64,000 nt of DNA from Psychrobacter sp. ANT_WB68 (GCF_008369115.1 NZ_VOAZ01000001.1:682001-746000); one strand, 5' to 3'. Shown: positions 27,846 to 38,643, counted from the stretch's first letter. The notes: generated by a model from the sequence alone, not told the origin. Program-made: numbers and translations.

Positions 27846-30413
27846 CTAAGTGAATAAAAAAGGCGCAGTGCGACTCTCTGTTGATTTCGCCACCTCTTTA
27901 GGCGTACCTTCTGCGACAATAAGACCACCTTCATCGCCAGCACCCGGGCCCATATCGATAATCCAATCGCTGTTGCTAGCAACTTGCATATCGTGCTCAA
28001 CCATAATCACCGTATTACCGGTTGCGACCAGCCCATTTAATTGTGCCATCAGCATCGCGACATCAGAAGGATGTAAACCAGTGGTCGGTTCATCGAGCAC
28101 ATACAGCGTATCGCCGCGCTGGGTACGCTGCAGTTCGGTAGCAAGTTTGATGCGCTGTGCTTCGCCACCAGACAGTTCGGTCGCTGGTTGCCCAAGTCTT
28201 AGATAGCCAAGCCCAACTTTTAATAGCGCGTCTAATGCGCGCATTATCGGGGCGTCATCAACGAAAAATTCAGAAGCGGCTTCAACCGTTAAATCGAGCA
28301 CTTCAGCGATGTTTTTACCTTGATAATTAATTTTTAAGGTTTCATCGTTGTAGCGCTGACCATGGCAAACTTGGCAAGGCGAGTAAACACTCGGCAGAAA
28401 TAGCAGCTCAACACTGACAAAACCGACGCCTTCGCAATTTGGGCAACGTCCTTTTTTAACGTTAAATGAAAAACGTCCAGCATCATAGTGCCTCGCTTTT
28501 GCTTCTTTGGTAGCAGCAAATAATTTGCGCACATGGTCGAACAGTCCAGTATAAGTCGCCAAATTCGAGCGCGGCGTGCGCCCGATGGCTTTTTGGTCGA
28601 CGGTGACTAAGCGTTTTATATGCTCCATACCACTGACTATCTCACCGCCTATTGGCGTTTGTTGTTCTTGCTCAAGTAAAGCCGCTTCATCAGTGGGCGT
28701 TTCAATCACGGTTTTTTGCCCTAGCGTATTGTAGACCAGTTCAACCAACGCTTGACTGACCAAACTTGATTTCCCCGAACCTGACACACCCGTTACCGTT
28801 GTTAATACTCCTAAAGGGAATGCGATATCTAACCCTTGTAAATTATTGTGCTCGATATTAGCAAGCTTTAGCCAATGATTAGGTTGTCTTGGCTGCTGGC
28901 TTGTTAATTGCTGGCTTTTCGATTGATGGTCTGTGGAATCATGATTGAAAAGATATTGTCCAGTATAGGAATCAGATATCTCTCGCAAGCCTTCGATAGG
29001 GCCGCTATACATGATTTCACCGCCATGACTGCCTGCTTTTGGTCCGACATCGACTATCCAATCGGCATGGCGAATGACGCTGACATCATGCTCAACAATA
29101 AATAATGAATTACCCGCGGCTACTAGTTCATCTAGAGCGCCTAATAGCGCCTGAGTATCGGCAGGGTGCAGGCCAGCGGACGGTTCATCGAGTACGTAAA
29201 CCACGCCAAATAGTTTAGAGCGAATTTGGGTGCCAAGTCTTAGGCGCTGTAACTCGCCGGGCGATAAGGTAGGCGTAGTGCGTTCAAGGGATAAGTAACC
29301 TAGCCCAAGTCTGGTTAAGGCTTGCACACGCGATAAAATATCACTGGAAATACGCTTGGCAACGATGGCTTTTTCACGGTCGGGCATATCATTGCTGAGT
29401 TTTTTATTAGCAGCGTCTTGAATTTTTAGCGCCAGTTCAGTTAAGGTTAATTGTGACAGTTCACCAATATCAAGCCCCGCAAATTTAACCAATAGCGATT
29501 CTTTTTTGAGTTTTTTACCATAGCAGCTCGGGCATTCTGAAATTTGCATAAACTGCGCCACGCGTTTTTTGGTACGCGGACTTTGGGTCGTGGCAAAAGA
29601 ATGTAAGACGAAATTTTTTGCACTGGTAAAGGTGCCTTTATAATTGGGCTTTTCACCTTTTTTAATCGCCTCGCGTACTTGCTCGAGATTGTATTCTGGG
29701 TACACCGGCACTTCTGGGGTTTCATTGGTAAATAAAATCCAATCGCGGGTTTCCTTGGGTAACGTGTTCCAAGGTTTATCGATATCGTAGCCAAGTGTCG
29801 TCAATATCCGACTTAGGTTTTGCCCTTGCCATGCCGGTGGCCATGCAGCAATGGCGCGTTCTCGAATGGTTTTAGTCTTGTCGGGCACGAGCAAATCTTC
29901 TGTGACCTCAAACACGCGACCAATACCTGAGCAAGTAGGGCAAGCACCTTCTGGCGTATTTGGCGAAAAGGCATCGGCATACAGCATGTCTTGCCCAACA
30001 GGATATTCGCCCGCTCGCGAGTACAGCATACGCAGACCATTTGAGATGGTGGTCACGCTACCAACCGATGAGCGTACCGATGGCGTACCGCGTTGTTGTT
30101 GTAGGGCGACGGCTGGTGGCAAGCCTTCTATCGAATCGACATCAGGCTCGCCAACTTGGTCTATCAAGCGCCGCGCATAAGGCGATACTGAGTCAAGATA
30201 GCGATGCTGTGACTCTGCAAAGAGAGTACCAAATGCCAGCGAAGATTTGCCCGAGCCTGATATACCCGTAAAAACAACCAACGCATTGCGCGGTAAATCA
30301 ACATCGACATTTTTGAGATTATGCACCCGCGCGCCTCTGACCTGAATGCTGTTATCAGCTGAGACTTGGTTGGTGGTAAAAGAAGATTTAGTTTTATTAT
30401 TATTGTTGCTCAT
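27846..30413 (-). CDS. UvrA-like excinuclease ATPase (class II, UvrA2-type)
   Basis: A twin-ABC ATPase of the UvrA family. It has Walker A GISGSGKS (50-57) and a second GVSGSGKSS, signature loops [12 protein letters not shown] and [12 protein letters not shown], and zinc-finger pairs [24 protein letters not shown] and CQVCHGQ. At 855 residues it is shorter than housekeeping UvrA (about 940), as expected for class-II UvrA proteins that lack the UvrB-binding domain. Class II members are linked to DNA-intercalating drug tolerance in antibiotic producers. The gene stands alone, so its role here is inferred from the family. Confidence 0.85.
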   Translation of the reverse strand: MSNNNNKTKSSFTTNQVSADNSIQVRGARVHNLKNVDVDLPRNALVVFTGISGSGKSSLAFGTLFAESQHRYLDSVSPYARRLIDQVGEPDVDSIEGLPPAVALQQQRGTPSVRSSVGSVTTISNGLRMLYSRAGEYPVGQDMLYADAFSPNTPEGACPTCSGIGRVFEVTEDLLVPDKTKTIRERAIAAWPPAWQGQNLSRILTTLGYDIDKPWNTLPKETRDWILFTNETPEVPVYPEYNLEQVREAIKKGEKPNYKGTFTSAKNFVLHSFATTQSPRTKKRVAQFMQISECPSCYGKKLKKESLLVKFAGLDIGELSQLTLTELALKIQDAANKKLSNDMPDREKAIVAKRISSDILSRVQALTRLGLGYLSLERTTPTLSPGELQRLRLGTQIRSKLFGVVYVLDEPSAGLHPADTQALLGALDELVAAGNSLFIVEHDVSVIRHADWIVDVGPKAGSHGGEIMYSGPIEGLREISDSYTGQYLFNHDSTDHQSKSQQLTSQQPRQPNHWLKLANIEHNNLQGLDIAFPLGVLTTVTGVSGSGKSSLVSQALVELVYNTLGQKTVIETPTDEAALLEQEQQTPIGGEIVSGMEHIKRLVTVDQKAIGRTPRSNLATYTGLFDHVRKLFAATKEAKARHYDAGRFSFNVKKGRCPNCEGVGFVSVELLFLPSVYSPCQVCHGQRYNDETLKINYQGKNIAEVLDLTVEAASEFFVDDAPIMRALDALLKVGLGYLRLGQPATELSGGEAQRIKLATELQRTQRGDTLYVLDEPTTGLHPSDVAMLMAQLNGLVATGNTVIMVEHDMQVASNSDWIIDMGPGAGDEGGLIVAEGTPKEVAKSTESRTAPFLFT

Positions 30414-30761
30414 AAAGGACTTATTCCTATCAGCTCGTAGTTTTAGTTTTAAAAGTATGGGCTAAGAATTTGTTTATTAAAAAGTTTGCTTGTTAAATAG
30501 ACAGCTAATCAAAAAATGTCTTAGTAATTTAAAATCATCCTAGCATGGCAAAAAAGAATTTTTGGACGGGCTTACGCTTTACAGACAGAGGATAGACATA
30601 GTGACGTCAAACGATAACATTTATGAGGTTTACCTTATAAATTGCAGATTATAGATGTTAAGAAATATGGATTTTTGAGAACCGTTAAGCAGGCAAGTAG
30701 CGAGTTAATTTAGAATGCTTTATCATTAACCTTATCTATCCATGATTTATAAAAGTATTTT
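30414..30761. other. Intergenic region between divergent genes
   Basis: A 348-bp AT-rich gap separates the divergent uvrA-like gene and arfB and must contain both promoters. I see no gene, repeat or convincing operator in it. Confidence 0.5.
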
Positions 30762-31175
30762 ATGATTTTTATCAGCAGTAATATCAGTCTTAATGACAGT
30801 GAAGTTGAAATTAGCGCCATACGCGCACAAGGGGCAGGTGGGCAAAACGTTAATAAAGTGTCCTCTGCGATTCATTTGCGCTTTGATATTCATGCTTCGA
30901 GCTTAAGCGATGTCATTAAACAGCGTTTATTAGACAGTAAAGACAGCCGAATCACCAAAGAAGGCGTGTTTGTGCTTAAAGCTCAGCAATTTCGTACGCA
31001 AGAGCGCAATAAAATAGATGCCTTTGAGCGGTTGCAAAGCTTTATCACCAAGGCTACCTATGTCAATAAAACCCGCCAACCTACCAAGCCTAGCAGAAAT
31101 GCCAAGCGTAAACGCGTTGATGCAAAGACTCAGCGCGGTAAAACCAAAGTGTTACGCGGTAAAGTAGATTTTTAA
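30762..31175 (+). CDS. arfB: Alternative ribosome-rescue factor ArfB
   Basis: ArfB (YaeJ) is a peptidyl-tRNA hydrolase that frees ribosomes stalled on mRNAs lacking a stop codon. The 137-residue protein has the release-factor GGQ motif at 26-28 (RAQGAGGQNVNKVSSA) and a strongly basic tail (KPSRNAKRKRVDAKTQRGK) that enters the mRNA channel. The length and the absence of codon-recognition domains separate it from RF1 and RF2. It is flanked by a strong terminator. Confidence 0.93.
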   Translation: MIFISSNISLNDSEVEISAIRAQGAGGQNVNKVSSAIHLRFDIHASSLSDVIKQRLLDSKDSRITKEGVFVLKAQQFRTQERNKIDAFERLQSFITKATYVNKTRQPTKPSRNAKRKRVDAKTQRGKTKVLRGKVDF

Positions 31176-31216
31176 ATAAGCAGCTTATTCAGTATTGTTT
31201 AATAAACCAAACAGCA

Positions 31217-31249
31217 AAATGCCAGCCCCTTTAAGTGGCTGGCATTTTT
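31217..31249. terminator. Bidirectional terminator after arfB
   Basis: AAATGCCAGCC and GGCTGGCATTT form an 11-bp stem followed by a T-run, between convergent arfB and the efflux gene. Confidence 0.85.
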
Positions 31250-31278
31250 CATATACTTATTTACTATCAGATTTTTAG

Positions 31279-32487
31279 CTAGCCAAGTCTTCTGCTTAAT
31301 TCAGGAAATCGCTTTATCATAAACAACATCAATAGCAGCGACACACTAGCGATAGCGGCGCCAACATAGCCCACGCTTGATATGGAAATATGCGTCACTG
31401 CATAACCACCGAATAGCGCACCTGCACCAATCCCTAAGTTAATAATCCCTGAGAACATCGACATCAGCATGTCTTGTGCTGTGACATCTACCATGATGAC
31501 CTTTGCTTGCATGGAGATAATCAGCAGCATAAGCGCCGCGCCCCAAAGTAACGCAATCAAGCTGAGTGCCCAGATGGAGGTCACGGCAAACAATAGCACC
31601 AGCATAGAGATTAGCATTAATATTATCGATATCAGCATCAATCTGGTATTAAAACGATCACCCCAGCGGCTGAATACCACACTGCCCGCAATCCCTGCCA
31701 CCCCAAACAAGAGTAGCACAACAGTCGCAGCATTTTCACTGATAGCACCAACCTGCCGCATGAAAGGTTCGATATAAGAATAAGCGGTGTAGTGGGCGGT
31801 AAAGACCAGTAAAATAAGTAAATACAGACAGACCAATAACGGGTTTTTGAGCAGTTCTGGGATTTTTCTAAACGAGCCTTCAAACATACTCGGCAGTATT
31901 GGCAACAACCTTGCTTGTAGAATAAACACGATAAAAGCAATCACGCCAATACCGCCAAAGGTTGCCCGCCAGCCAAACCATTGGCCGACTAAGCGCCCTA
32001 ATGGCACGCCTAGCACCATCGCCAATGAAGTACCGGTCGCGAGCACGCTAAGTGCTAGCGCCTTTTTACCTTTTGGTGCCACGCGGATAGCAATTGCGGC
32101 GGTGATGGACCAAAATATCGCGTGTGATAGCGCAATGCCCACTCGGCTGATAAGCAATACATCAAAGCTCCATGCGAATACTGACAAGGCGTGGCTGGCA
32201 ATAAAAACCACAAACAAGCCTAAGAGTAAGCTTTTACGCTCAAAACGGCTGGTGAGCAGCATCAATGGTAACGACATGGCCGCGACAATCCACGCATACA
32301 GCGTCAACATCCAGCCAGTCTCAGCCGTGGTAATGGAAAAATCTTGGGCGATGTCACTTAATAGAGCAACGGGGACAAATTCGGTGGTATTCATAATAAA
32401 GGCGCTGACGCCCATCAAAAATACTTGAAAATACTGAGTTCGGCGAGCGTCTGAGCTCACCTCAAGGTTATGTTTCATATGATCCAA
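31279..32487 (-). CDS. sotB: Sugar efflux transporter, SotB/YdeA-like MFS
   Basis: A 12-helix major facilitator protein in the inner membrane. It closely follows E. coli SotB over most of its length: FIMNTTEFVPVALLSDIAQ, LTLYAWIVAAMSLPLMLLTS, LSHAIFWSITAAIAIR, VLGVPLGRLVGQWFGWRATF and AHYTAYSYIEPF. SotB exports arabinose, IPTG and related sugars by proton antiport. The physiological substrate in this organism is unknown. The gene is divergent from the LysR gene at 32895 across 407 bases. Confidence 0.87.
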   Translation of the reverse strand: MDHMKHNLEVSSDARRTQYFQVFLMGVSAFIMNTTEFVPVALLSDIAQDFSITTAETGWMLTLYAWIVAAMSLPLMLLTSRFERKSLLLGLFVVFIASHALSVFAWSFDVLLISRVGIALSHAIFWSITAAIAIRVAPKGKKALALSVLATGTSLAMVLGVPLGRLVGQWFGWRATFGGIGVIAFIVFILQARLLPILPSMFEGSFRKIPELLKNPLLVCLYLLILLVFTAHYTAYSYIEPFMRQVGAISENAATVVLLLFGVAGIAGSVVFSRWGDRFNTRLMLISIILMLISMLVLLFAVTSIWALSLIALLWGAALMLLIISMQAKVIMVDVTAQDMLMSMFSGIINLGIGAGALFGGYAVTHISISSVGYVGAAIASVSLLLMLFMIKRFPELSRRLG

Positions 32488-32894
32488 TACAAATAAAGAA
32501 GGCGCTAACAGATAACGTTAGCTGAAAAATAATTCATGAGTTTAAGAATAACGGCGGCATAGGTCGTAATGATGAAAAAGAGGAGGGCAAGATAGCAAAT
32601 CAGTTGCGGTATGTCAGAGCCTATCATCAGACCCTACTATTTTATCAGGAATTGATGGTGTTTTTTGTACGAGAGTCTTTAAAATTGGCGACTGAATAAT
32701 TAAGTGGACTTTCAAATTCATGATTAAGTAAAACCGATAATGGTAGCAGTGTCAGTTACATAGTGCTTATGGTGAGGTATCGCTATTTAAGCTTGAATAT
32801 AGGTATGATGACGCCATAGGCTAGAAATGCCTGATAACGTGATTTTAAATAGTTATTAATATTTTACTAAGATGGGATAAAAGAAAAACAATCT
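32488..32894. other. Intergenic region between divergent genes
   Basis: A 407-bp AT-rich gap separates the sotB-like gene and the LysR gene. It must hold both promoters. I see no gene or clear repeat in it. Confidence 0.5.
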
Positions 32895-33842
32895 ATGAAA
32901 ACCGACACCAATAAACCATTAGCCTTTAGAAGATACCCTTCAACGACGGCGCTGCAATGTTTTGAGACCGCTGCCCGTCATTTGAGTTTTACCAATGCCG
33001 CGCAAGAGATGCACATGACCCAAAGCGCCATTAGTAAGCAAGTGGCGCAGTTAGAGGAGATGTTAAACCTGTCTTTATTTTATCGGACACCGCACCGGAT
33101 TTCGTTGACCCCTGCTGGCAAGGCATATTATCTTGAAGTTTTAGAGATTTTAAAACATATCGAGGTGGCGACCACCAATTTGATGTCACATAGCAGTAAT
33201 ACTGAGCTGCTAAAAATCGTCTCGCATCCGACATTTTGTGCTCGTTGGTTGATTCCAGCACTCAGTGGCTTTAGTCAAGAATACCCGCTTATCAACCTAG
33301 ATATCAAAGAATTAGTAGGTCCATTTTTTTCTGAAGACCAAAATGTCGATATTGCTTTTTTATATGGTGATGGAATGTGGAGCAATATGGAGGCCATAAA
33401 ATTATTCGATGAATATTGCGTTGCTGTTTGTCAGCCGCAGTATTTGCAAGATAAGACGCTGAGTACTGATTGTTTGGATGACTATGTGTTATTGCAAATA
33501 AGTTCGCGTTTAAGTGCGTGGTATGAGTACTTTAAGCAACAAGATATTAGCGTCGATGGCACCTTTGTAGGTCCACGCTTTGAGACTTTTCATGCCTGCA
33601 TTTCTGCCGCCTTACTTGGCTATGGCATTGCCTTGGTGCCGTTACGTTTGGTTGAGCCTGAGCTACAATCAGGCGCTTTAGTCATGGCGTGGGATTATGC
33701 GGCAAAGGGTCGCGGCAGCTATTATGTGACTTATCCTATCTCTTCAGGACAATCACATAAGGTCAAAGCAGTTTTAGAATGGATTACAGCTTATTTAGCA
33801 ATCTCAGATGAGCGTGAAAAGGCGTTAGGTCTGGTTTTATAA
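32895..33842 (+). CDS. LysR family regulator (GcvA-like)
   Basis: A 315-residue LysR-type regulator. The N-terminal winged helix reads TTALQCFETAARHLSFTNAA and then MHMTQSAISKQVAQLEE, with LFYRTPHRISLTPAGKAYY following. The effector-binding domain spans about 95-300. The domain layout is of the GcvA / AmpR branch, whose members often act on amino-acid genes. It is encoded 270 bases upstream of, and on the same strand as, the aminotransferase gene and is a candidate regulator of the pipecolate genes. A terminator separates it from them. Confidence 0.88.
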   Translation: MKTDTNKPLAFRRYPSTTALQCFETAARHLSFTNAAQEMHMTQSAISKQVAQLEEMLNLSLFYRTPHRISLTPAGKAYYLEVLEILKHIEVATTNLMSHSSNTELLKIVSHPTFCARWLIPALSGFSQEYPLINLDIKELVGPFFSEDQNVDIAFLYGDGMWSNMEAIKLFDEYCVAVCQPQYLQDKTLSTDCLDDYVLLQISSRLSAWYEYFKQQDISVDGTFVGPRFETFHACISAALLGYGIALVPLRLVEPELQSGALVMAWDYAAKGRGSYYVTYPISSGQSHKVKAVLEWITAYLAISDEREKALGLVL

Positions 33843-33945
33843 TGTCACTTACGTTTATTTATGATCTAAAGTATTTATCTATAGCACTGGTCTTGTGAAT
33901 TCCATCCTGTAATATTGTTTGCTGTAAACATTTAATAAGCTAAAC

Positions 33946-33976
33946 AAAAAAACTGCATTAATACGCAGTTTTTTTG
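33946..33976 (+). terminator. Terminator after the LysR gene
   Basis: AAAAAACTGC and GCAGTTTTTT form a 10-bp stem with a T-run, 104 bases after the LysR stop. Confidence 0.8.
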
Positions 33977-34112
33977 TTTTTAAAGGATTTGTTTAGGAAG
34001 TTAATTTACTGGTAATGACAAAAAGGAATGCCACCACAACTATTATTCGTTTGCTGCTGGAATAATGTTTTGTTGAAATGAGTCTAACTCAAGGAAGAGA
34101 TAGAGATTCATC

Positions 34113-35384
34113 ATGGACAAGCTTTATAACGTGACCGATGCCTTTACGATGGTGCATCCGCTCACGCTCATCAAAGGCAAAAATGCCAGAGTTTGGGACG
34201 ACAACGACCGCAGCTATATCGATTTTGTCGGCGGTATCGGTGTTTTAAACTTTGGTCATTGTCACCCTCACATCGTTGACGCCATCATTCATCAAGCCCA
34301 GTCGCTCATTCACTATGCCTACAATGCGGCAGCACATCAGCCGTACCAAACCTTTATGCCTCGATTGTGTGAGCTGGTGCCTATCAACGGCGAACTGGCA
34401 GGCATGCTGACTAACTGCGGTGCAGAAGCCACCGAAAATGCCATAAAAATCGCTCGTCTAAAGACAGGGCGCACAGGTGTCATTGCCTTTGATGGTGGCT
34501 TTCATGGGCGCACGCTGGCTGCCGTCAATCTCAATGGTAAGGTCGCGCCTTATAAGCGCGGGATCGGGCCTTTGGCAGGTGGCGTTTATCACATACCTTT
34601 CCCCAGTCCTGATAACAATATCAGCGACGAGCAAGCGATTGATGCGCTACAGCGTTTATTTATGGTAGAAACCGATATCGATAATATCGGTGCCATTATC
34701 GTCGAACCTGTACAAGGGGAGGGCGGTTTTCAATTGTTGTCGCCTACCTTTGCGCAATATCTACGTAAGTTTTGCGATAAGCATGGCATGTTACTTATCA
34801 TGGACGAAATCCAATCTGGCTATGGACGTACTGGCACGCCATTTGCTTTTACCCATTTAGGGATTGAGCCTGATCTTATTTTACTTGGCAAAAGCATCGC
34901 AGGTGGCTTGCCTTTAGGTGCGGTCATCGGAAAGGCTAGTGTGGTCAATGGTCTACCCAAAGGCAGCTTAGGCGGCACTTATTCGGGCAATCCAGTCGCC
35001 TGCGCCGCTGCCAATGCCACGCTCGATATCATGGAAGCTGATGACGTTTGGCAGTCAGCCAAACATTATGCAGAGACAATTCAGACGACCATCAGCCAAT
35101 GGCAACAAGAAGGTATCTCGCCTTGGTTGTTTGGTCTTACGGGTATCGGTGCGATGCGCGGTATCGAGCTGCGTCATCCTGAGCATGATGTGCATCCGAG
35201 TGTGATGGCGCAAGTATTAGTGCAAGCACGCGAACGTGGTCTACTGCTGATGCCAAGTGGGCAATATCGCCATATCATCCGCTTATTGCCACCTCTCACT
35301 ATAGAGCCTGACACCCTAAAAGAAGGGTTGGATATTCTAAAAGAGGTGCTCATCGGGCTTCCTGATGGGTTACCTGTCGCTTAA
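34113..35384 (+). CDS. Class-III aminotransferase, probable 2-aminoadipate aminotransferase
   Basis: The PLP-dependent fold-type-I enzyme resembles GabT. It has TNCGAEATENAIKIAR, FDGGFHGRTLAAV, LIMDEIQSGYGRTG and the Schiff-base lysine K260 in LLGKSIAGGLPLGA; length is 423 residues. By itself it would be annotated 4-aminobutyrate aminotransferase. Its position directly before the DUF1338 dioxygenase and the AmaB-type dehydrogenase argues instead that it converts L-2-aminoadipate to 2-oxoadipate, as reported for a GabT-family enzyme in Pseudomonas putida lysine catabolism. GGAAGAG precedes the start. Confidence 0.85.
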   Translation: MDKLYNVTDAFTMVHPLTLIKGKNARVWDDNDRSYIDFVGGIGVLNFGHCHPHIVDAIIHQAQSLIHYAYNAAAHQPYQTFMPRLCELVPINGELAGMLTNCGAEATENAIKIARLKTGRTGVIAFDGGFHGRTLAAVNLNGKVAPYKRGIGPLAGGVYHIPFPSPDNNISDEQAIDALQRLFMVETDIDNIGAIIVEPVQGEGGFQLLSPTFAQYLRKFCDKHGMLLIMDEIQSGYGRTGTPFAFTHLGIEPDLILLGKSIAGGLPLGAVIGKASVVNGLPKGSLGGTYSGNPVACAAANATLDIMEADDVWQSAKHYAETIQTTISQWQQEGISPWLFGLTGIGAMRGIELRHPEHDVHPSVMAQVLVQARERGLLLMPSGQYRHIIRLLPPLTIEPDTLKEGLDILKEVLIGLPDGLPVA

Positions 35385-35514
35385 TGCTTAGGCATGTTTA
35401 GGAATATTTAAGAGTACTTAGGACAGATAGCGCATCGTTATAACCAAATGCTCGAAATAAAATACTTATTATTAAGCTAAAAATTTATTAACTCTATTAC
35501 AAGGATGTTTATTT

Positions 35515-36984
35515 GTGAAAAATAATAGCGTCAGTCTAGATGAGGATTTTATCTGCAGCGATGATATACGTCATCATTTTTCTATGGCCATGTCAGCCAT
35601 GTACCAAAATGAGGTGCCGCTATACGGTGACTTGGTTGATTTGGTCAGTGATGTCAATGCAGAGGTGTTGACCTCACATCCCGATGTCAAATCACAACTG
35701 CTACATACGGGCGAGATTGAGCGTCTGAGCATGGAGCGCCACGGGGCGATTCGACTGGGTACCGCAGCAGAGCTGAGCATGATGCGCCGTCTCTTTGCGG
35801 TGATGGGTATGTACCCTGTTGGCTACTACGATTTAGCACCTGCTGGTGTGCCAGTCCACTCAACAGCCTTTCGTGCGCTTGACTCGCACGCATTGCATAA
35901 AAGTCCTTTTCGAGTATTTACCTCGTTATTGCGTTTAGATTTGATTGCCGATGAGACCTTACAACAAGAAGCCACGGCCACATTGGCGCAGCGTCAGATA
36001 TTCACTACTGAAGTTATTGAGCTAATTAAGATTTTCGAGGCGCAAGGTGGCTTGACCACTGAGCAAGCACAGCAGTTTGTCCAAGAAGCGCTAGAGACAT
36101 TTCGTTGGCATGATAAAACGCCGGTGGCAAAAGCGCTCTATCAGCGCTTACTAGATCAGCATCCACTTGTCGCTGATGTGGTCGGCTTTAAGGGCCCGCA
36201 TATCAATCATTTAACGCCTCGAACCTTGGATATTGATGCCGTACAATATGGTATGCAAGCCCGCGGCATACCCTCAAAAGCCATCATCGAAGGGCCACCG
36301 CGTAGAGCGTGTCCTATATTATTAAGGCAAACCAGTTTTAAGGCGCTACAAGAAGCGGTTGGCTTTAAAGTTGCTAATAACTTAGACGCTAGCCATGAAG
36401 AGTATGAGCAAGGGTATCATACCGCGCGCTTTGGAGAGATTGAGCAACGCGGTGTGGCATTAACGCAAAAGGGTCGCGCGCTTTATGATGAATTATTGGC
36501 TGCAGCTCGCCGCCAGCTTGGCGCTACCCCAAATGAGGATAATGCGGCTCAGTACAATCAAATTTTAGCCGAAGTATTTACCGCTTTTCCTGATAATTAT
36601 CAAACTCTACACGATGAAGGGCTGGCGTATTTTTATTACCAGTTGACGGATAGCACCCTAGATTCTGAAGATGGTCAAGCATTATTGGCCGCTACCTTAA
36701 CCAATGATGATTTGAATAAAGTGCCTAATGCTAAGCTGAGCGCTCTGATTAATGATGAGGTGCTTCGCATTGAACCTATCGTTTATGAGGATTTTTTGCC
36801 CGTCAGTGCCGCCGGTATCTTTCAATCAAACCTACAACAGGCGCAGCCAAACCAATATGACGGTCGCTCAAGCCAACAAAGTTTTGAGCGTGATTTGGGA
36901 GCAGCTATTCACGATGAGATGGCATTGTATGAAGCGATGCAAGCTCAAAGTCTTGAGCAGTGCCTGTCTAGTGTTAGTATCTAA
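35515..36984 (+). CDS. hglS: 2-oxoadipate dioxygenase/decarboxylase, HglS-type (DUF1338/YdcJ)
   Basis: HglS converts 2-oxoadipate to D-2-hydroxyglutarate with an Fe(II) centre in a vicinal-oxygen-chelate-like fold. The 489-residue frame carries family motifs ERHGAIRLGT (H76, probable metal ligand), GFKGPHINHLTPRTLDID (H232 region) and YHTARFGEIEQRGVALT (glutamate region), plus the Arg-rich RRACPILLRQTSFKAL. It starts with GTG, 10 bases after AAGGA; the nearby ATG at 35506 is out of frame. Co-location with the aminotransferase and AmaB-type dehydrogenase supports a lysine-derived 2-oxoadipate substrate. Confidence 0.85.
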   Translation: MKNNSVSLDEDFICSDDIRHHFSMAMSAMYQNEVPLYGDLVDLVSDVNAEVLTSHPDVKSQLLHTGEIERLSMERHGAIRLGTAAELSMMRRLFAVMGMYPVGYYDLAPAGVPVHSTAFRALDSHALHKSPFRVFTSLLRLDLIADETLQQEATATLAQRQIFTTEVIELIKIFEAQGGLTTEQAQQFVQEALETFRWHDKTPVAKALYQRLLDQHPLVADVVGFKGPHINHLTPRTLDIDAVQYGMQARGIPSKAIIEGPPRRACPILLRQTSFKALQEAVGFKVANNLDASHEEYEQGYHTARFGEIEQRGVALTQKGRALYDELLAAARRQLGATPNEDNAAQYNQILAEVFTAFPDNYQTLHDEGLAYFYYQLTDSTLDSEDGQALLAATLTNDDLNKVPNAKLSALINDEVLRIEPIVYEDFLPVSAAGIFQSNLQQAQPNQYDGRSSQQSFERDLGAAIHDEMALYEAMQAQSLEQCLSSVSI

Positions 36985-37029
36985 CAAATTATGCTAGAAA
37001 TGTCTAGCGTATAGCCGACTTATTAGCAC

Positions 37030-37050
37030 GTCATTCCAAAAAGGAATGAC
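37030..37050 (+). other. Short perfect hairpin
   Basis: GTCATTCC and GGAATGAC form an 8-bp stem around five A residues, 46 bases after the hglS stop. No T-run follows, so it may be a REP-like element or an mRNA-stabilising hairpin in the hglS-amaB gap. Confidence 0.45.
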
Positions 37051-37152
37051 TGCAAGAAATTTATTATTTTGCAACTTAGTAGGTAGCAGGGTAATTTTAT
37101 AAGTCAGTCAAGGACGTAGTAAACCATTATACCAATATGCAAGGGATTGATT

Positions 37153-38643
37153 ATGATTAAGCAATATATGTCTGCAATGGGCGTAGAAGAAGCACACTAT
37201 CAAAATGGCGACTTTGAAGTCACCACCCCAATTGATGGCTCAGTCATCGGTAAAGTCACATTAGATACAGTCGCCGACGTCGATACTAAAATCCAAAATG
37301 CCAAACAAGCTTTTCAAGAATGGCGTGTCGTTCCTGCCCCTAAACGTGGTGAGTTGATTCGTCTGTTGGGTGAAGTCCTGCGTGAGCACAAAGAAGATTT
37401 AGGTATCTTAGTATCATTAGAAGCCGGAAAAATCAAAGAAGAAGGCCTTGGCGAAGTCCAAGAAATGATTGATATCTGTGACTTTGCCGTGGGCGTATCG
37501 CGTCAGCTTTATGGTCTAACCATCGCCTCAGAACGCCCGGGTCACCACATGCGTGAGACATGGCATCCACTTGGTGTCATCGGCGTCATCTCTGCCTTTA
37601 ACTTCCCCGTCGCCGTTTGGTCTTGGAACACTGCGTTGGCCATCGTCTGTGGCAACCCTGTCATCTGGAAGCCTTCAGAAAAAACCCCGCTCGTCGCCTT
37701 AGCGTGCCAAGCATTATTTGAAAAAGCGTTGGCAAAATTTGGTGAGGCACCAGCACATTTATCGCAAATCATATTGGGCAAGACCGATATCGGTAATGCC
37801 TTGGTTGAAAATAAAGACATCGCTTTAGTCAGTGCCACCGGCAGTACACGCATGGGCCGAGAAGTAGGACCGAAAGTGGCTGAGCGTTTTGGTAAATGTT
37901 TGCTCGAGCTTGGTGGTAATAACGCCATGATTTTGGCACCCACTGCCGATTTAGATTTGGCGCTACGTGGCATTCTATTCTCAGCAGTAGGAACGGCAGG
38001 TCAGCGTTGCACCACCTTACGCCGTCTGTTTGTTCATGAGTCGGTCAAAGACGATATCTTACCGCGCGTTAAGTCTGCTTACGAGACGGTGAGCATCGGC
38101 CATCCGCTTGAAGGCAATTTGGTCGGTCCACTGATTGATGAAGACAGCTTTAATAACATGCAAGCGGCGTTAGAAAAGGCTCGTAAGACTGGCGGTAAAG
38201 TCACAGGCGGCGAACGAGTTCTGATGGATAAGTTCCCAGATGCTTATTATGTGACCCCTGCGATTGTTGAGCTTGATGAGCAAAATGACGTGGCACGTAG
38301 TGAGACGTTTGCACCGATTTTATATGTCATGCCCTATAAAGAGTTTGACGATGCACTAGCGATGCAAAACGATGTCCCACAAGGATTATCGTCTTGTATC
38401 TTTACCAATGACTTACGTGAAGCTGAAACTTTCCTCAGCGACCGCGGCAGTGATTGCGGTATCGCCAACGTCAACATCGGCACCAGTGGTGCTGAGATTG
38501 GCGGCGCATTCGGCGGCGAAAAAGAAACCGGCGGTGGTCGTGAATCAGGTTCAGACGCATGGAAAGCCTATATGCGTCGTCAGACCAATACGGTCAACTA
38601 CTCAACCGAGCTACCACTCGCGCAAGGCATCAACTTTGGCTAA
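37153..38643 (+). CDS. amaB: ALDH7-type dehydrogenase, probable piperideine-6-carboxylate dehydrogenase
   Basis: AmaB oxidises 2-aminoadipate semialdehyde (in equilibrium with piperideine-6-carboxylate) to L-2-aminoadipate. The protein belongs to the antiquitin (ALDH7) branch: LELGGNNAMI with general-base E252, and GTAGQRCTTLRRLF with nucleophile C286. The C-terminal NIGTSGAEIGGAFGGEKETG is also typical of ALDH7. The ATG at 37153 is chosen because AAGGGA lies six bases upstream; a TTG at 37147 is in frame. A strong terminator follows. Confidence 0.88.
   Translation: MIKQYMSAMGVEEAHYQNGDFEVTTPIDGSVIGKVTLDTVADVDTKIQNAKQAFQEWRVVPAPKRGELIRLLGEVLREHKEDLGILVSLEAGKIKEEGLGEVQEMIDICDFAVGVSRQLYGLTIASERPGHHMRETWHPLGVIGVISAFNFPVAVWSWNTALAIVCGNPVIWKPSEKTPLVALACQALFEKALAKFGEAPAHLSQIILGKTDIGNALVENKDIALVSATGSTRMGREVGPKVAERFGKCLLELGGNNAMILAPTADLDLALRGILFSAVGTAGQRCTTLRRLFVHESVKDDILPRVKSAYETVSIGHPLEGNLVGPLIDEDSFNNMQAALEKARKTGGKVTGGERVLMDKFPDAYYVTPAIVELDEQNDVARSETFAPILYVMPYKEFDDALAMQNDVPQGLSSCIFTNDLREAETFLSDRGSDCGIANVNIGTSGAEIGGAFGGEKETGGGRESGSDAWKAYMRRQTNTVNYSTELPLAQGINFG

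Noticed and set aside
31847-32428. 193-codon frame antisense to the sotB-like gene
   Set aside because: The sotB-like protein is supported along its full length; this is a mirror frame.
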